Counted from the stretch's first letter, positions 7,441 through 16,866 are shown. The stretch is DNA of 19,688 nucleotides from JACRIM01 sp038042195 (GCA_038042195.1 JBBTET010000014.1:1-19688), one strand, 5' to 3'. Notes: generated from the sequence alone by a model not told the origin. A program made the numbers and translations.

Positions 7441-8139
7441 CTACGTCCCCTGTGTCCCGGCCGCATCCGTCGAGTCGCCTTCGGTCTTGGCGGGAGCCGC
7501 CTTGCCGCTCGCCTTGCCTCCGCGAGGTCGACGCTTCGGCTGCTTGCCTTCGAGAATCGCGATGCGGTCCACCGTCCGTTGTCGGCGGCGGCCCACCATT
7601 TTCTTGGTCGACTCACCCGCCTGCTCGCCGGCCGATCCGACAAGTTGCAACACCGCCAGATCACTCCCGTCGCCCACGCGCCGCTTTGCCAGCCGAATGA
7701 TCCGCGTATAGCCGCCCGGTCGATCCTTGTAGCGCGGGGCGATCTCATTCATGAGCACGTGAACCACGGACCGCGCGACGAACGGATAAGTCTTCTTGTT
7801 GTAGCTGGCCGGAACCACTCCCGTGCGATGTCGACGACCCGAACGGTTCACCAACACCCGTTCCTGCTGGGCCGTGGTCATCCCGTCGTATTGCTCCTGC
7901 TCTTCACGACTCAACACCGAGCGATCATTCAGGATGCTGATCACCCGCTGTCGGCTGCGCAAAGTTCCCTTCCGCGCCAACGTAATCAACTTTTCCACAA
8001 ATGAGCGAACTTCCTTCGCCTTGATAAGGGTCGTTTGGACCTCGCCATATTGAAAGAGGCTCTGTGCAAGATTGCGACGCATCGCCTCGTGGTGAGCGGG
8101 CTTGCGTCCAAGGGTTCGTCCGGCAATTTTGTGTCTCAT
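7441..8139 (-). CDS. rplQ: Large-subunit ribosomal protein L17 (bL17) with internal insertion and C-terminal tail
   Basis: L17 is a bacterial 50S protein near the peptide exit tunnel. The N-terminus is classical: MRHKIAGRTLGRKPAHHEAM, then TTLIKAKEVRSFVEKLITLA. The C-terminal core NEIAPRYKDRPGGYTRIIRL also matches. The two halves are separated by about 48 extra residues (roughly 73-120, including EEQEQYDGMTTAQQERVLVN), which the E. coli protein lacks. Beyond residue 170 there is a basic, then alanine- and acid-containing tail of about 60 residues. The total of 232 residues compares with 120-130 usually. The reading frame is intact across the insertion, so it looks like a real lineage feature rather than a frameshift. 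The gene sits directly after rpoA, its conserved place at the end of the alpha operon. Confidence 0.96.
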   Translation of the reverse strand: MRHKIAGRTLGRKPAHHEAMRRNLAQSLFQYGEVQTTLIKAKEVRSFVEKLITLARKGTLRSRQRVISILNDRSVLSREEQEQYDGMTTAQQERVLVNRSGRRHRTGVVPASYNKKTYPFVARSVVHVLMNEIAPRYKDRPGGYTRIIRLAKRRVGDGSDLAVLQLVGSAGEQAGESTKKMVGRRRQRTVDRIAILEGKQPKRRPRGGKASGKAAPAKTEGDSTDAAGTQGT

Positions 8140-8195
8140 GATCTAAGTCTACCTGTCTGACCGAGCCGGCGACAAAAGGCCGCTCATTCCAATCT

Positions 8196-9374
8196 CTACT
8201 GGTTTCCAGCCGTCGCATCAGCCGGCGGCGGGTTGAATGGCGGAAGCGGTCCCATCGACCCCGAATCAAGGGCCGCGCCAGTGTAACTCGTTGGGCGCGG
8301 CAGAATGGCCGACGCCGATTCCGGTTCCATGATCTCTTCTTCGTCGTCGTCATCGCCGCTCAGATCAAGCGGAGCCACACCGGGGTCCATCCGCAGGGAC
8401 AGACCGATGTCCGCCAACTTTCGTTTCACTTCACGCAGTGACGTCTTGCCAAAGCTTCGCAACTTCAGAAGACTGCCTTCATCCATCTGAGTCAATTGCC
8501 CGACGGTTCGGATGTCCGCCGACGCCAGACAATTGCGGGAGCGGACGGACAAGTCCAACTCATCGACACTCATCTCCATGCGAGACGAGTCGGATGAATG
8601 GGACGAGCCTGAAGAATCCTCGACTGCGCCTTCCAGGGCCAGGCTCGCACCAAGTTCGAAATACTGCACGAACGGATTGAGGTGCTTGCGAAGGATTTTC
8701 GCCGCCTCCACGACCGCCATGTCCGGTGCAATCGTGCCATTCGTCCAAACTTCCAGCACGAGTCGATCGTAATTCGTGCGCTGGCCGACGCGCGTGTCTT
8801 CCACGCGATACCGCACGCGCGTGACCGGTGAATACACCGAGTCCACGGGAATGACGCCCATGATCTGGTCTTCGCCCTCTTCACGATGCTCCGATGCCGT
8901 CACATAGCTGCGGCCCAGGCGGACCGTCATCTCCATATCAAACTCGACATCTTCCGTCAGCGTGCAAAGGAGCTGATCCTTGTTGACGATCTCAATCGCC
9001 GGATCGCACTCAATCTGGCCTGCCGTCACCGCAGTCATGCCCTTGGCCTTGCCACGTGCGACGATCCGCATCTTTCTGGGCACGTCACCCGCCAGTCGCA
9101 CGATGAGCGACTTGACGTTCAGGATAATGACCGTCACGTCCTCCATCACGCCAGGTAGCGATGTGAACTCGTGATCGGCTCCCTTGATCCGAACATCGGA
9201 AACCGCCGCGCCCTCAAGGCTCGACAGCAGGATTCGGCGCAAACTGTTCCCCACCGTCGTGCCGAACCCCCGCTCAAAGGGCTCAATCATAAAGCGTCCG
9301 TAGGTCGGAGTGCTGGCAACGTCATCTCGCAATACGCGAGTAGGCAATTCCAATCCGCGCCACCGAATACGCAT
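8196..9374 (-). CDS. rpoA: DNA-directed RNA polymerase subunit alpha
   Basis: The alpha subunit dimerises to nucleate RNA polymerase assembly, and its C-terminal domain binds upstream DNA and activators. The assembly motif EPFERGFGTTVGNSLRRILL lies near residues 31-50. The C-terminal domain covers about 264-329 (DELDLSVRSRNCL, LRSFGKTSLREVKRKLADIG) and is joined by a serine-rich linker. I chose the ATG at 9374 because GGAGG lies eight bases upstream and the start then matches family length before the assembly motif. The frame stays open upstream to 9515, with ATGs at 9506 (ATGA overlap with the rpsD stop), 9500, 9461 and 9389. A longer form is therefore possible. A 63-residue tail follows the C-terminal domain; it contains the acidic run DDDDEEE and a proline-rich end, unlike E. 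coli alpha. Confidence 0.96.
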   Translation of the reverse strand: MRIRWRGLELPTRVLRDDVASTPTYGRFMIEPFERGFGTTVGNSLRRILLSSLEGAAVSDVRIKGADHEFTSLPGVMEDVTVIILNVKSLIVRLAGDVPRKMRIVARGKAKGMTAVTAGQIECDPAIEIVNKDQLLCTLTEDVEFDMEMTVRLGRSYVTASEHREEGEDQIMGVIPVDSVYSPVTRVRYRVEDTRVGQRTNYDRLVLEVWTNGTIAPDMAVVEAAKILRKHLNPFVQYFELGASLALEGAVEDSSGSSHSSDSSRMEMSVDELDLSVRSRNCLASADIRTVGQLTQMDEGSLLKLRSFGKTSLREVKRKLADIGLSLRMDPGVAPLDLSGDDDDEEEIMEPESASAILPRPTSYTGAALDSGSMGPLPPFNPPPADATAGNQ

Positions 9375-9502
9375 CGTATTGACCTCCATTAACCGCGAGC
9401 GCCCTTCGCCGACCAAGGTCGGAGCCGGCACCGAGCGAGGCAAAACACCCTCGCGCGGCATCGACGCACTCGAAAAAACAGGATTGACTTCCGTGTTCAT
9501 TA
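9375..9502 (-). other. 128-base spacer or leader between rpsD and rpoA, with palindrome
   Basis: This is unusually long for this cluster. It holds the strong GGAGG ribosome site of rpoA (complement of 9383-9387) and the 14-base palindrome CCGACCAAGGTCGG at 9409-9422. In RNA the palindrome could fold as a five-pair stem with a CUUG loop. It might be a coupling or regulatory element, or it may encode an N-terminal extension of RpoA, since it is open in the rpoA frame. Confidence 0.45.
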
Positions 9503-10138
9503 TCATCGACTGCAAAATTCCACGATCAATTGCTCTTCCACTGGAATCTGAACGTCATCACGCGACGGCATGGACACGATGCCCGCCGTCAGATTCGCCG
9601 CATCAACCTTCAACCACGGCTGAACCGGACGATTCGGATCGGCATCCACCAGCGCTCGAACCAACTTTCGGCTCGCCTCGCGCTTGTGGACCTCGATCTT
9701 GTCGAGTTGGCTGACCAAGTAACCGGGTTTGTTGACCAACTTTCCATTCACCATGAAATGCTTATGGGCGATGAAGATTCGCGCCGACTTACGCGACGCC
9801 GCCCAGCCAAGTTTGCAAATCACGTTGTCGAGCCGCCGCTCCAGCAGACCCAGAAGCGCCTGCCCCGTGTTCTCCGACGCGTGCTGCGCGTGAGTAAAAT
9901 ACTTGCGAAACTGCGCATCCCACAACCCGTAATACCGCTTCACCTTCTGTGTCTCGCGGAGGCGCTTCCCATATTCGCTCGCCTGGCCACGGCGAAACGC
10001 GCGAGACTGACCCGGAGGCAGACTGCGATTCTGCTTCTCCATCGGGCACTTCGCGCTCTCACACCGCGCGCCCTTGAGCATCAATTTGATGCCCTCGCGC
10101 CGACACTTCCGACAGACTGGACCAATGTATCTTCCCAT
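9503..10138 (-). CDS. rpsD: Small-subunit ribosomal protein S4 (uS4), zinc-binding form
   Basis: S4 is a primary 16S rRNA-binding protein that starts assembly of the 30S body. The 211 residues are close to the usual length. Cys9, Cys12, Cys26 and Cys31 (VCRKCRREG, ARCESAKC) have the spacing of the zinc-binding S4 form found in thermophiles and many other bacteria. The S4 RNA-binding domain covers roughly residues 95-165, with LERRLDNVICKLGWAASRKSAR and HFMVNGKLVNKPGYLV. The ATG at 10138 gives the conserved start MGRYIGP. The ribosome site is modest (GAGG three bases upstream). In other bacteria S4 represses its own operon by binding mRNA; no such site could be identified here. Confidence 0.98.
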   Translation of the reverse strand: MGRYIGPVCRKCRREGIKLMLKGARCESAKCPMEKQNRSLPPGQSRAFRRGQASEYGKRLRETQKVKRYYGLWDAQFRKYFTHAQHASENTGQALLGLLERRLDNVICKLGWAASRKSARIFIAHKHFMVNGKLVNKPGYLVSQLDKIEVHKREASRKLVRALVDADPNRPVQPWLKVDAANLTAGIVSMPSRDDVQIPVEEQLIVEFCSR

Positions 10139-10151
10139 AGACCTCTACCTG

Positions 10152-10538
10152 CTAAACTCGGCGCTTTCGAGCCGCACGACAACCGTTATGCGGCAACGGC
10201 GTGATATCCTCGATCGACACAACCCGAAGCCCGCCCGCCTGCAACCCCGACACGGCCGATTCCCGACCGCTGCCCGGACCCTTCACGCGAACCTCAATCT
10301 CGCTCAGACCGTACTTGCGAGCCTGCGAGGCCGCCTGCTCACCAGCCCGCTGCGCCGCAAACGGCGTGCTCTTTCGCGTGCCTTTGAAGCCCACCGTACC
10401 GGCCGACTGCCAGCACAACGTCTCACCGTTGATGTCGGTGATGGTGACCATCGTGTTGTTGAAGGTCGCACGGACGTACGCAATCCCTTTCGAGATGTTC
10501 CGTCGTATTTTCTTTTTTGAACCAGACGCTTTTGCCAC
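10152..10538 (-). CDS. rpsK: Small-subunit ribosomal protein S11 (uS11), GTG start
   Basis: S11 sits on the 30S platform and helps form the E-site region. The 128-residue product shows ATFNNTMVTITDINGETLCW near residue 24, then SAGTVGFKGTRKSTPFAAQ and VKGPGSGRESAVSGLQ. It ends with the basic DITPLPHNGCRAARKRRV, which is typical. The initiation codon is GTG at 10538, with AGGAG about eleven bases upstream, a slightly long spacing. The gene starts 24 bases after rpsM and ends 13 bases before rpsD, in the standard alpha-operon order. Confidence 0.98.
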   Translation of the reverse strand: MAKASGSKKKIRRNISKGIAYVRATFNNTMVTITDINGETLCWQSAGTVGFKGTRKSTPFAAQRAGEQAASQARKYGLSEIEVRVKGPGSGRESAVSGLQAGGLRVVSIEDITPLPHNGCRAARKRRV

Positions 10539-10562
10539 GATGTATCTTGCTCCTGCCGCGGA

Positions 10563-10946
10563 TTACCGCATTTCCTTCACGCTCTTCTTGCCGGCAATCG
10601 TCTTGCGCGGTCCCTTGCGCGTGCGAGAATTCGTCCGCGTGCGCTGGCCGCGTACCGGCAGGCCCCGGCGATGCCGGGACCCGCGATAACACTGAATCTC
10701 CTTCAATCGGGAGATGTTCTGTGTGATCTGCCGACGAAGCTGGCCTTCGACCACGTAGTTCCGGTCGATGATCGTCGCGATCCGACTGATTTCGTCTTCC
10801 GTCAGATTCTTCGAACGAACGTTTTCATCGATGCCGGCCTCCTTGAGGATGGCCTTCGCATTGTTCGGCCCGACGCCGTAGATGTAACCCAGCGCGATGA
10901 TTACGCGCTTGTCGTTCGGAATGTCAACACCCGAAATACGTGGCAT
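10563..10946 (-). CDS. rpsM: Small-subunit ribosomal protein S13 (uS13)
   Basis: S13 lies in the 30S head and contacts the P-site tRNA and 50S bridges. The 127 residues begin MPRISGVDIPNDKRVIIALG and continue with the helix-hairpin-helix YIYGVGPNNAKAILKEAGI. The C-terminus has RGLPVRGQRTRTNSRTRKG, the conserved basic segment that reaches the decoding centre. AAGGAGA upstream of the ATG overlaps the rpmJ stop region, showing tight packing with that gene. Length and start are normal. Confidence 0.98.
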   Translation of the reverse strand: MPRISGVDIPNDKRVIIALGYIYGVGPNNAKAILKEAGIDENVRSKNLTEDEISRIATIIDRNYVVEGQLRRQITQNISRLKEIQCYRGSRHRRGLPVRGQRTRTNSRTRKGPRKTIAGKKSVKEMR

Positions 10947-10959
10947 CGATCCGTTCTCC

Positions 10960-11076
10960 TTAACCCTGGCGCTGCTTGTGACGCGGATTTGTCGAACAAA
11001 TCACGCGGACCACGCCCTTGCGCTTGATGATCTTGCAATTCTCACAAATACGTCGAACGCTGCTTCGCACTTTCAT
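10960..11076 (-). CDS. rpmJ: Large-subunit ribosomal protein L36 (bL36), zinc-binding form
   Basis: This 38-residue gene begins MKVRSSVRRICENCKIIKRK and ends NPRHKQRQG, matching L36 along its whole length. Cys11, Cys14, Cys27 and His33 form the zinc ribbon of the zinc-dependent form. GGGAGA lies seven bases upstream of the ATG. The gene lies between map (18 bases upstream) and rpsM (13 bases downstream). In many bacteria infA sits between map and rpmJ, but here there is no room for it. Confidence 0.97.
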   Translation of the reverse strand: MKVRSSVRRICENCKIIKRKGVVRVICSTNPRHKQRQG

Positions 11077-11094
11077 CGCACTATCTCCCGTGCG

Positions 11095-11928
11095 TTAATT
11101 ACCATCCGTCAACACCGATATACCGCCCGGCACGATGGCCACCGTGTGCTCAAAATGAGCCGACCACCGACCGTCCTTCGACACCTGTGGCCAACCCGAC
11201 CAGTCACTCGATTTCACCTCAGGTGAACCCATGTTCACCATCGGCTCCACTGCGATCACCAAGCCCGGGTCCAACCGAAAATCCTGCTTGCGCTGCTTGC
11301 GGTCCGTGTAGTTCGGAACCTTCGGCTCCTCGTGCATGCCCTGGCCAATGCCATGACCCACAAACTCGCGAACCACCGAAAATCCGTGCGACTCCACATA
11401 ACTCTGTATCGCGCCGGCCACCTCACTCCACCACCGCCCCGGCCGCATCTCGCGGAGGGCGATCTCAAGTGATGTGGATGTCACATCCAGAAGCCGCTGG
11501 ACCTGCGGGCTGATCTTGCCGACCCCAAAGGTCATGGCTGCATCGCCGCAATACCCGCGCATCCGAACGCCGCAATCAACGCTGACGATCTCACCTTCTT
11601 TCAACACCCGATTACCCGGGATGCCATGAACCACTTCCTCATTCACGCTCGAACAAATCGCCGCGGGAAACGGAAACTTCGTCTTGCTCGTTGTCACGCC
11701 CTTGAACAGGGCCTCTCCGCCGACCGCGGTGATCATCTCATCCGCCGCGCGACCCAACTCACCGGTCGTCACGCCCGGTCGCACCAGCTCACCCATCCGC
11801 GTCAGCACCTGTCGCACCACGCGACCAGCCGTCCGCATTAATTCGATCTCGCGCGGGCTTTTCAGGACAATCGCCACACTCTGCCCGCCGCGCGGCATCG
11901 TTGCTGCATTCGCCAACGACTGCCTCAT
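11095..11928 (-). CDS. map: Methionine aminopeptidase, type I
   Basis: This enzyme removes the initiator methionine from new proteins. The 277-residue product contains the five metal ligands of the pita-bread fold. With the start used, they are Asp118 (VSVDCGV), Asp129 (GYCGDAAMTF), His192 (GHGIGQGMHEEP), Glu228 (AVEPMVNMG) and Glu260 (FEHTVAI). KSPREIELMRTAG near residue 23 is the usual N-terminal signature. I chose the ATG at 11928, which overlaps the adk stop as TGATG and has GAGG a few bases upstream. This leaves about 20 more N-terminal residues than most family members, so a later start such as 11898 or a GTG near 11877 remains possible. The in-frame ATG at 11940 lies within adk and is less likely. 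Confidence 0.96.
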   Translation of the reverse strand: MRQSLANAATMPRGGQSVAIVLKSPREIELMRTAGRVVRQVLTRMGELVRPGVTTGELGRAADEMITAVGGEALFKGVTTSKTKFPFPAAICSSVNEEVVHGIPGNRVLKEGEIVSVDCGVRMRGYCGDAAMTFGVGKISPQVQRLLDVTSTSLEIALREMRPGRWWSEVAGAIQSYVESHGFSVVREFVGHGIGQGMHEEPKVPNYTDRKQRKQDFRLDPGLVIAVEPMVNMGSPEVKSSDWSGWPQVSKDGRWSAHFEHTVAIVPGGISVLTDGN

Positions 11929-12568
11929 CACGCCTCGCACACTTTCTTGATGGACGCCGTCACCACGACGGCATCCATACCACCATCGACCGTCCGCAAG
12001 ACGCCACGTTGGCCGTAATAACCTATCAGCGGTTCCGTCTCCGCGTGATACGTCACCAATCGTTGCGCCACCACACCCGGCTCATCGTCCTTTCGACGAG
12101 TCAGTGTGGTTCCGCACTCATCACACAAACCTCGCTGAACCGGTGGCGAGAACACTTCGTGATATATCTTGCCCTCTTTCGGGCAAGACCACCGTCCCGT
12201 CAGACGCCGAGTCACCTCCGCATCCGACACCACAATGTTGATCACCGCGTCAATTCGCTTGCCGCCAGTGGCCAGTCGCTGGTCCAACCCTTCGGCCTGC
12301 GGAACCGTCCGCGGAAAACCATCCAACAAAAATCCGTTCTGCGCTTCTGGTCGGCTGATATGATCCACCATCATGGCGAGGATCAAATCGTCCGGCACCA
12401 ACGCGCCGCGATCCATGTAGTCCTGGGCCTTTCGACCCAGCTCGGTCAGGCTCTTCCGTTCTGCACGGAGGATGTCTCCACTCGACAAATGCAGAAGACC
12501 ATAATCGGCCGAGATTCGTGCCGCCTGCGTGCCCTTTCCCGCTCCAGGCGGACCGAGCAGCATCAGGT

Positions 12569-12572
<4 letters not shown>
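11928..12572 (-). CDS. adk: Adenylate kinase, GTG start, long form with cysteine-bearing LID
   Basis: Adenylate kinase interconverts ATP plus AMP with two ADP. The 214 residues show the Walker A loop GPPGAGKGT at 7-15, the AMP site LLHLSSGDILRA at 26-37, and FLLDGFPRT at 81-89. The LID domain spans about 122-160 and has Cys130, Cys150 and Cys153. The place of the usual fourth cysteine, in CPKEGKIYH, is Glu133. The start is a GTG at 12572 that overlaps the secY stop as GTGA, with GGGAG eight bases upstream. An internal ATG three codons later would cut into the first strand. The secY-adk-map order is the classical one of the spc operon. Confidence 0.97.
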
Positions 12573-13963
<1,391 letters not shown>

Positions 13964-14011
13964 ATCGAATCACTCAAGCCGGGCAACAGGCCCCGGTCGA
14001 AACAACCCCCA

Positions 14012-14620
14012 TCACGAACCGGCGGACTCTCCTTCGCCGGACTTTTTCGACTTCTTCTTTTCTGGTGTCTTCTCGGCGGACTTTTCGCCGGCCTTCTTCT
14101 CCACTGCCTCCACCGCTTCAACCTTTGGCTTAGGCGGTGCAGGTCGCTTCACAAACTTCTTCTTCGGCTGAGGGCCAAGCTTTTTGATCGTACCGCCGGC
14201 CTTCTCAATGATCGAAACCGCCGTCGTACTGAATCGTTGCGCCTCGACGGTCAGCTTCCGTTTCAGTTCCCCGTCGCCGAGAATCTTCACGGGCTTCTTC
14301 TCGTCGCGGATCAGGCCAATTTCAGACAAGGTGGCCGCCGTCACATGGTCGCCATCCTTGAAGCGCTTCTCCAGGTCGCACACATTCACAACCTGATATT
14401 CCTTGCGAAAGTTCGCGTTGTTGAAACCAACCTTGGGCACGCGACGAAACAGCGGAAACACGCCGCCTTCATACATGCCGCCCTTCAGGCCGCCCGAACG
14501 GGAGCCTTCGCCCTTGTGACCGCGACCCGAGGTCTTGCCCGTGCCGCTGCCCTCACCGCGACCGACGCGCTTGCGCTTGGGTCTGGCACCGGCTCGCGTG
14601 GTGATTTCCGTGATGTTCAT
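14012..14620 (-). CDS. rplO: Large-subunit ribosomal protein L15 (uL15) with long charged C-terminal tail
   Basis: L15 is a 50S assembly protein. Its glycine- and arginine-rich N-terminus is typical: GARPKRKRVGRGEGSGTGKT, SGRGHKGEGSRSG, then FPLFRRVPKVGFNN. The folded domain ends near residue 149 with STTAVSIIEKAGGTIKKLGP. The remaining 50 or so residues form a lysine-, proline- and glutamate-rich tail that is probably disordered, making 202 residues against about 145-150 in E. coli. The gene follows rpsE after only 21 bases, so rpmD (L30), which usually lies between them, is absent. Confidence 0.97.
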   Translation of the reverse strand: MNITEITTRAGARPKRKRVGRGEGSGTGKTSGRGHKGEGSRSGGLKGGMYEGGVFPLFRRVPKVGFNNANFRKEYQVVNVCDLEKRFKDGDHVTAATLSEIGLIRDEKKPVKILGDGELKRKLTVEAQRFSTTAVSIIEKAGGTIKKLGPQPKKKFVKRPAPPKPKVEAVEAVEKKAGEKSAEKTPEKKKSKKSGEGESAGS

Positions 14621-14641
14621 GACGTCCTCAATGCACTCATA

Positions 14642-15151
14642 TCAAACCGCGACACTCACGCCGCGGAGGTTTTCAATCATGGCTCGATTCCGCAGCGATT
14701 CCAATGCGGCAAACGTGGCCTTCACCAGATTCTTCGCGTTGCTCGAACCATACACCTTCGTCAGGCAATCCTTCACACCGGCCAACTCCAGCACCGCCCG
14801 AACACTCGCACCGGCAATGACGCCCGTTCCCTCGCTTGCCGGCAGTAGCTTCACCTGGCTCGCACCAAATTTGCCGAGAACCGCATGTGGGATCGACGCG
14901 CCGCTCAGCACCACGCCGTGCATCGCCCGAGTCGCCTGCTTGCGACCCTTCTCGACCGCCTGCGGCACTTCGTTTGCCTTGCCATAGCCAAAGCCGACGC
15001 GACCGTTCCGATCGCCCACGACCACCAGCGCCGCAAAGGAAAACCGACGACCGCCCTTCACGACCTTCGCACAGCGATACACCTTCACGACGTTGTCGTC
15101 GTAGCCGGTGCTATCCTTAAAATCACTACCGCCTGATCGGCCTTTGGCCAT
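14642..15151 (-). CDS. rpsE: Small-subunit ribosomal protein S5 (uS5)
   Basis: S5 contributes to the 30S mRNA entry site and to decoding accuracy. The 169 residues include the N-terminal double-stranded-RNA-binding-like domain (VVKVYRCAKVVKGGRRFSFA, ALVVVGDRNGRVGFGYGKA). The C-terminal domain has HAVLGKFGASQVKLLPASEG, TGVIAGASVRAVLELAGVKD and SSNAKNLVKATFAAL. Length and motifs are normal. The 53-base gap before it, after rplR, is slightly larger than its neighbours' gaps and contains nothing recognisable. Confidence 0.98.
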   Translation of the reverse strand: MAKGRSGGSDFKDSTGYDDNVVKVYRCAKVVKGGRRFSFAALVVVGDRNGRVGFGYGKANEVPQAVEKGRKQATRAMHGVVLSGASIPHAVLGKFGASQVKLLPASEGTGVIAGASVRAVLELAGVKDCLTKVYGSSNAKNLVKATFAALESLRNRAMIENLRGVSVAV

Positions 15152-15204
15152 AAATCACACCTGAACCCAATCAATCTCGCGGGCACATCAGTGCCCGGCG
15201 AGAA

Positions 15205-15573
15205 TCAAAACTCCAGTCCCGTCTTCCGCGCGGCTTCGGCCAACGCCTTGATCCGTCCATGAAACCGACGACCGCCGCGATCAAAGCACACCTTCGTGAT
15301 GCCCTGCATCCGCGCCCGCTCGGCCAGCATCACGCCGACCGCCTCGGCCGCCTTGACGTTGGCGCCGCTCTTGACCTGATCCGACATCGACTTGCTCTTG
15401 GTCCCCGCCGAGACCAGCGTCTTGCCGCTGATGTCGTCGATGATCTGAGCATCAATGTTCAGATGGGTTCGACTCACCGACAGACGCGGTCGCTCCGGAG
15501 TCCCGAACAGCTTGCGCCGTCCACGGTGCTTCCGTCGAATCTGCCTGACTTTTTTTAGTTCTTTCACATTCAT
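15205..15573 (-). CDS. rplR: Large-subunit ribosomal protein L18 (uL18)
   Basis: L18 binds 5S rRNA in the central protuberance. I take the ATG at 15573, giving 122 residues that begin MNVKELKKVRQIRRKHRGRR. The frame remains open to 15714, but that part overlaps rplF and has no family resemblance. The core RPRLSVSRTHLNIDAQIIDD and the C-terminal CFDRGGRRFHGRIKALAEAA are diagnostic. GGTGAGA precedes the start, and rplF ends 13 bases upstream. Confidence 0.97.
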   Translation of the reverse strand: MNVKELKKVRQIRRKHRGRRKLFGTPERPRLSVSRTHLNIDAQIIDDISGKTLVSAGTKSKSMSDQVKSGANVKAAEAVGVMLAERARMQGITKVCFDRGGRRFHGRIKALAEAARKTGLEF

Positions 15574-15586
15574 CGTTGTCTCACCG

Positions 15587-16159
15587 TCACGCGCCAGTAC
15601 CCGCAAACGCCTTGCCGGCCTTGCGTCGAATCTGCTCGCCTTCGTAGCGAACGCCCTTGCCCTTGTACGGCTCCGGCGGGCGAGCATCCTGAACCGCCCG
15701 CGCAAACGAACCAATCATCTGCTTGTCTATCGCCGTCAGCGTCAGCTTCGCCGGCGTCTCATCGCCCTTGGTCTGGGGTACGTCCACCGTCACCTTCAAT
15801 CCCTTCGGGACATCCAGTTTGATCGGATGGGAATAGCCCACATTCAGTTCCAGCGTCTGGCCCTGAAGCGAACAACCATACCCCGTTCCGTAAATCTCCA
15901 TCTTCTGCGTGTAGCCCTCGGACACGCCGATCACCATGTTGTTGAGCAGCGCCCGCGTCGTCCCGTGCAACGCGCGATGCGCCGATTGGTCCGATGCCCG
16001 CGTCACCTGAATCACGCTGCCGTCAATCTTCACCGCGATACCCTTCGCATGTGAAAACGTCAGCGTCCCCTTCGGGCCGGTCACGCTTACGGCGGTGCCC
16101 TTGATCTCGGCCTTCACGCCGCTGGGCAGGGTGATCGGTTTTTTTCCAATTCGTGACAT
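15587..16159 (-). CDS. rplF: Large-subunit ribosomal protein L6 (uL6)
   Basis: L6 lies near the GTPase-associated centre of the 50S. The 190 residues begin MSRIGKKPITLPSGVKAEIK. They include HRALHGTTRALLNNMVIGVS and the C-terminal signature RPPEPYKGKGVRYEGEQIRR, which places both repeated domains. The length is slightly above the 177 of E. coli, mostly through small loop and C-terminal differences. The gene has its standard place between rpsH and rplR. Confidence 0.98.
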   Translation of the reverse strand: MSRIGKKPITLPSGVKAEIKGTAVSVTGPKGTLTFSHAKGIAVKIDGSVIQVTRASDQSAHRALHGTTRALLNNMVIGVSEGYTQKMEIYGTGYGCSLQGQTLELNVGYSHPIKLDVPKGLKVTVDVPQTKGDETPAKLTLTAIDKQMIGSFARAVQDARPPEPYKGKGVRYEGEQIRRKAGKAFAGTGA

Positions 16160-16205
16160 AGCTACGTCTCACAATCCCGCCGACACCGGCGAGGGGTCAA
16201 TTCGA

Positions 16206-16601
16206 TTAATAAACCGTGCAAACCAATTCGCCGCCGACCTTCATCTCGCGGCACTTCCGATCGCTCATCAAGCCCCGGCTCGTCGACACGACCGAGATAC
16301 CCATGCCATTCAGCACTCTCGGCAGCTTGTCAACACTCACATACCGTCGGCAACCGGCCTTGCTCTCCCGACGGATGAAGTTGATCACGCGCTCGCCGCG
16401 CGGACCGTACTTCAGCGTCAGACGAAGCTGATCGCGGGGCTTGCCCTCGATCCGCTCCACGTCGGAGATATAGCCCTCGACTTTGAGGACTTCGCTCACC
16501 GCCTGCTTCATTCGGCTGTGCGGCAGGACCACCTGCTTCGCGCCGTTGCGCACGCTGTTGCGGATGCGCGTCAGAAGATCTGCAATCGGGTCACTCCACA
16601 T
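16206..16601 (-). CDS. rpsH: Small-subunit ribosomal protein S8 (uS8)
   Basis: S8 binds helix 21 of 16S rRNA and organises the 30S platform. The 131 residues start MWSDPIADLLTRIRNSVRNG, the usual N-terminus. The C-terminal domain contains RVLNGMGISVVSTSRGLMSD, which carries the RNA-contacting STSRG loop, and the protein ends GELVCTVY. In E. coli S8 represses translation of the spc operon at rplE; no comparable mRNA site was identified here. Confidence 0.98.
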   Translation of the reverse strand: MWSDPIADLLTRIRNSVRNGAKQVVLPHSRMKQAVSEVLKVEGYISDVERIEGKPRDQLRLTLKYGPRGERVINFIRRESKAGCRRYVSVDKLPRVLNGMGISVVSTSRGLMSDRKCREMKVGGELVCTVY

Positions 16602-16620
16602 ACTCAGCGTTCCTCAATTC

Positions 16621-16806
16621 CTACCAACTGGCCTTGCGAATACCGGGAATCTTGCCTTCCAACGCCATCTTCCGAAAACAAAGCCGACACAGCATGAACT
16701 TGCGATACACCGCCCGCGACCGCCCGCACACGGCGCACCGCGTGTAGCCCCGCACCTTGAACTTGGGCTTCGCCTTCGCTTTGATGATCCAGCATTTGCG
16801 TGCCAT
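16621..16806 (-). CDS. rpsN: Small-subunit ribosomal protein S14, type Z (zinc-binding)
   Basis: This is the short, 61-residue zinc form of S14 in the 30S head. Cys24, Cys27, Cys40 and Cys43 (YTRCAVCGR, MLCRLCFRK) form the zinc knuckle, and the C-terminus GKIPGIRKASW is diagnostic. The ATG at 16806 gives the conserved start MARKCWIIKAKAKPKFKVRG; the in-frame ATG at 16863 is not supported. The longer zinc-free type of E. coli is not present in this window. Confidence 0.97.
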   Translation of the reverse strand: MARKCWIIKAKAKPKFKVRGYTRCAVCGRSRAVYRKFMLCRLCFRKMALEGKIPGIRKASW

Positions 16807-16866
16807 GTCGTCCCTTGCTCCCGTTGCGTCCCTGTCGCGTCGCCAACCATCGGTCGGCGACACTGA

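Noticed and set aside
15574..15714. Upstream extension of rplR
   Set aside because: The extra 47 codons overlap rplF and are arginine-rich without family match, while the ATG at 15573 begins the standard L18 sequence.
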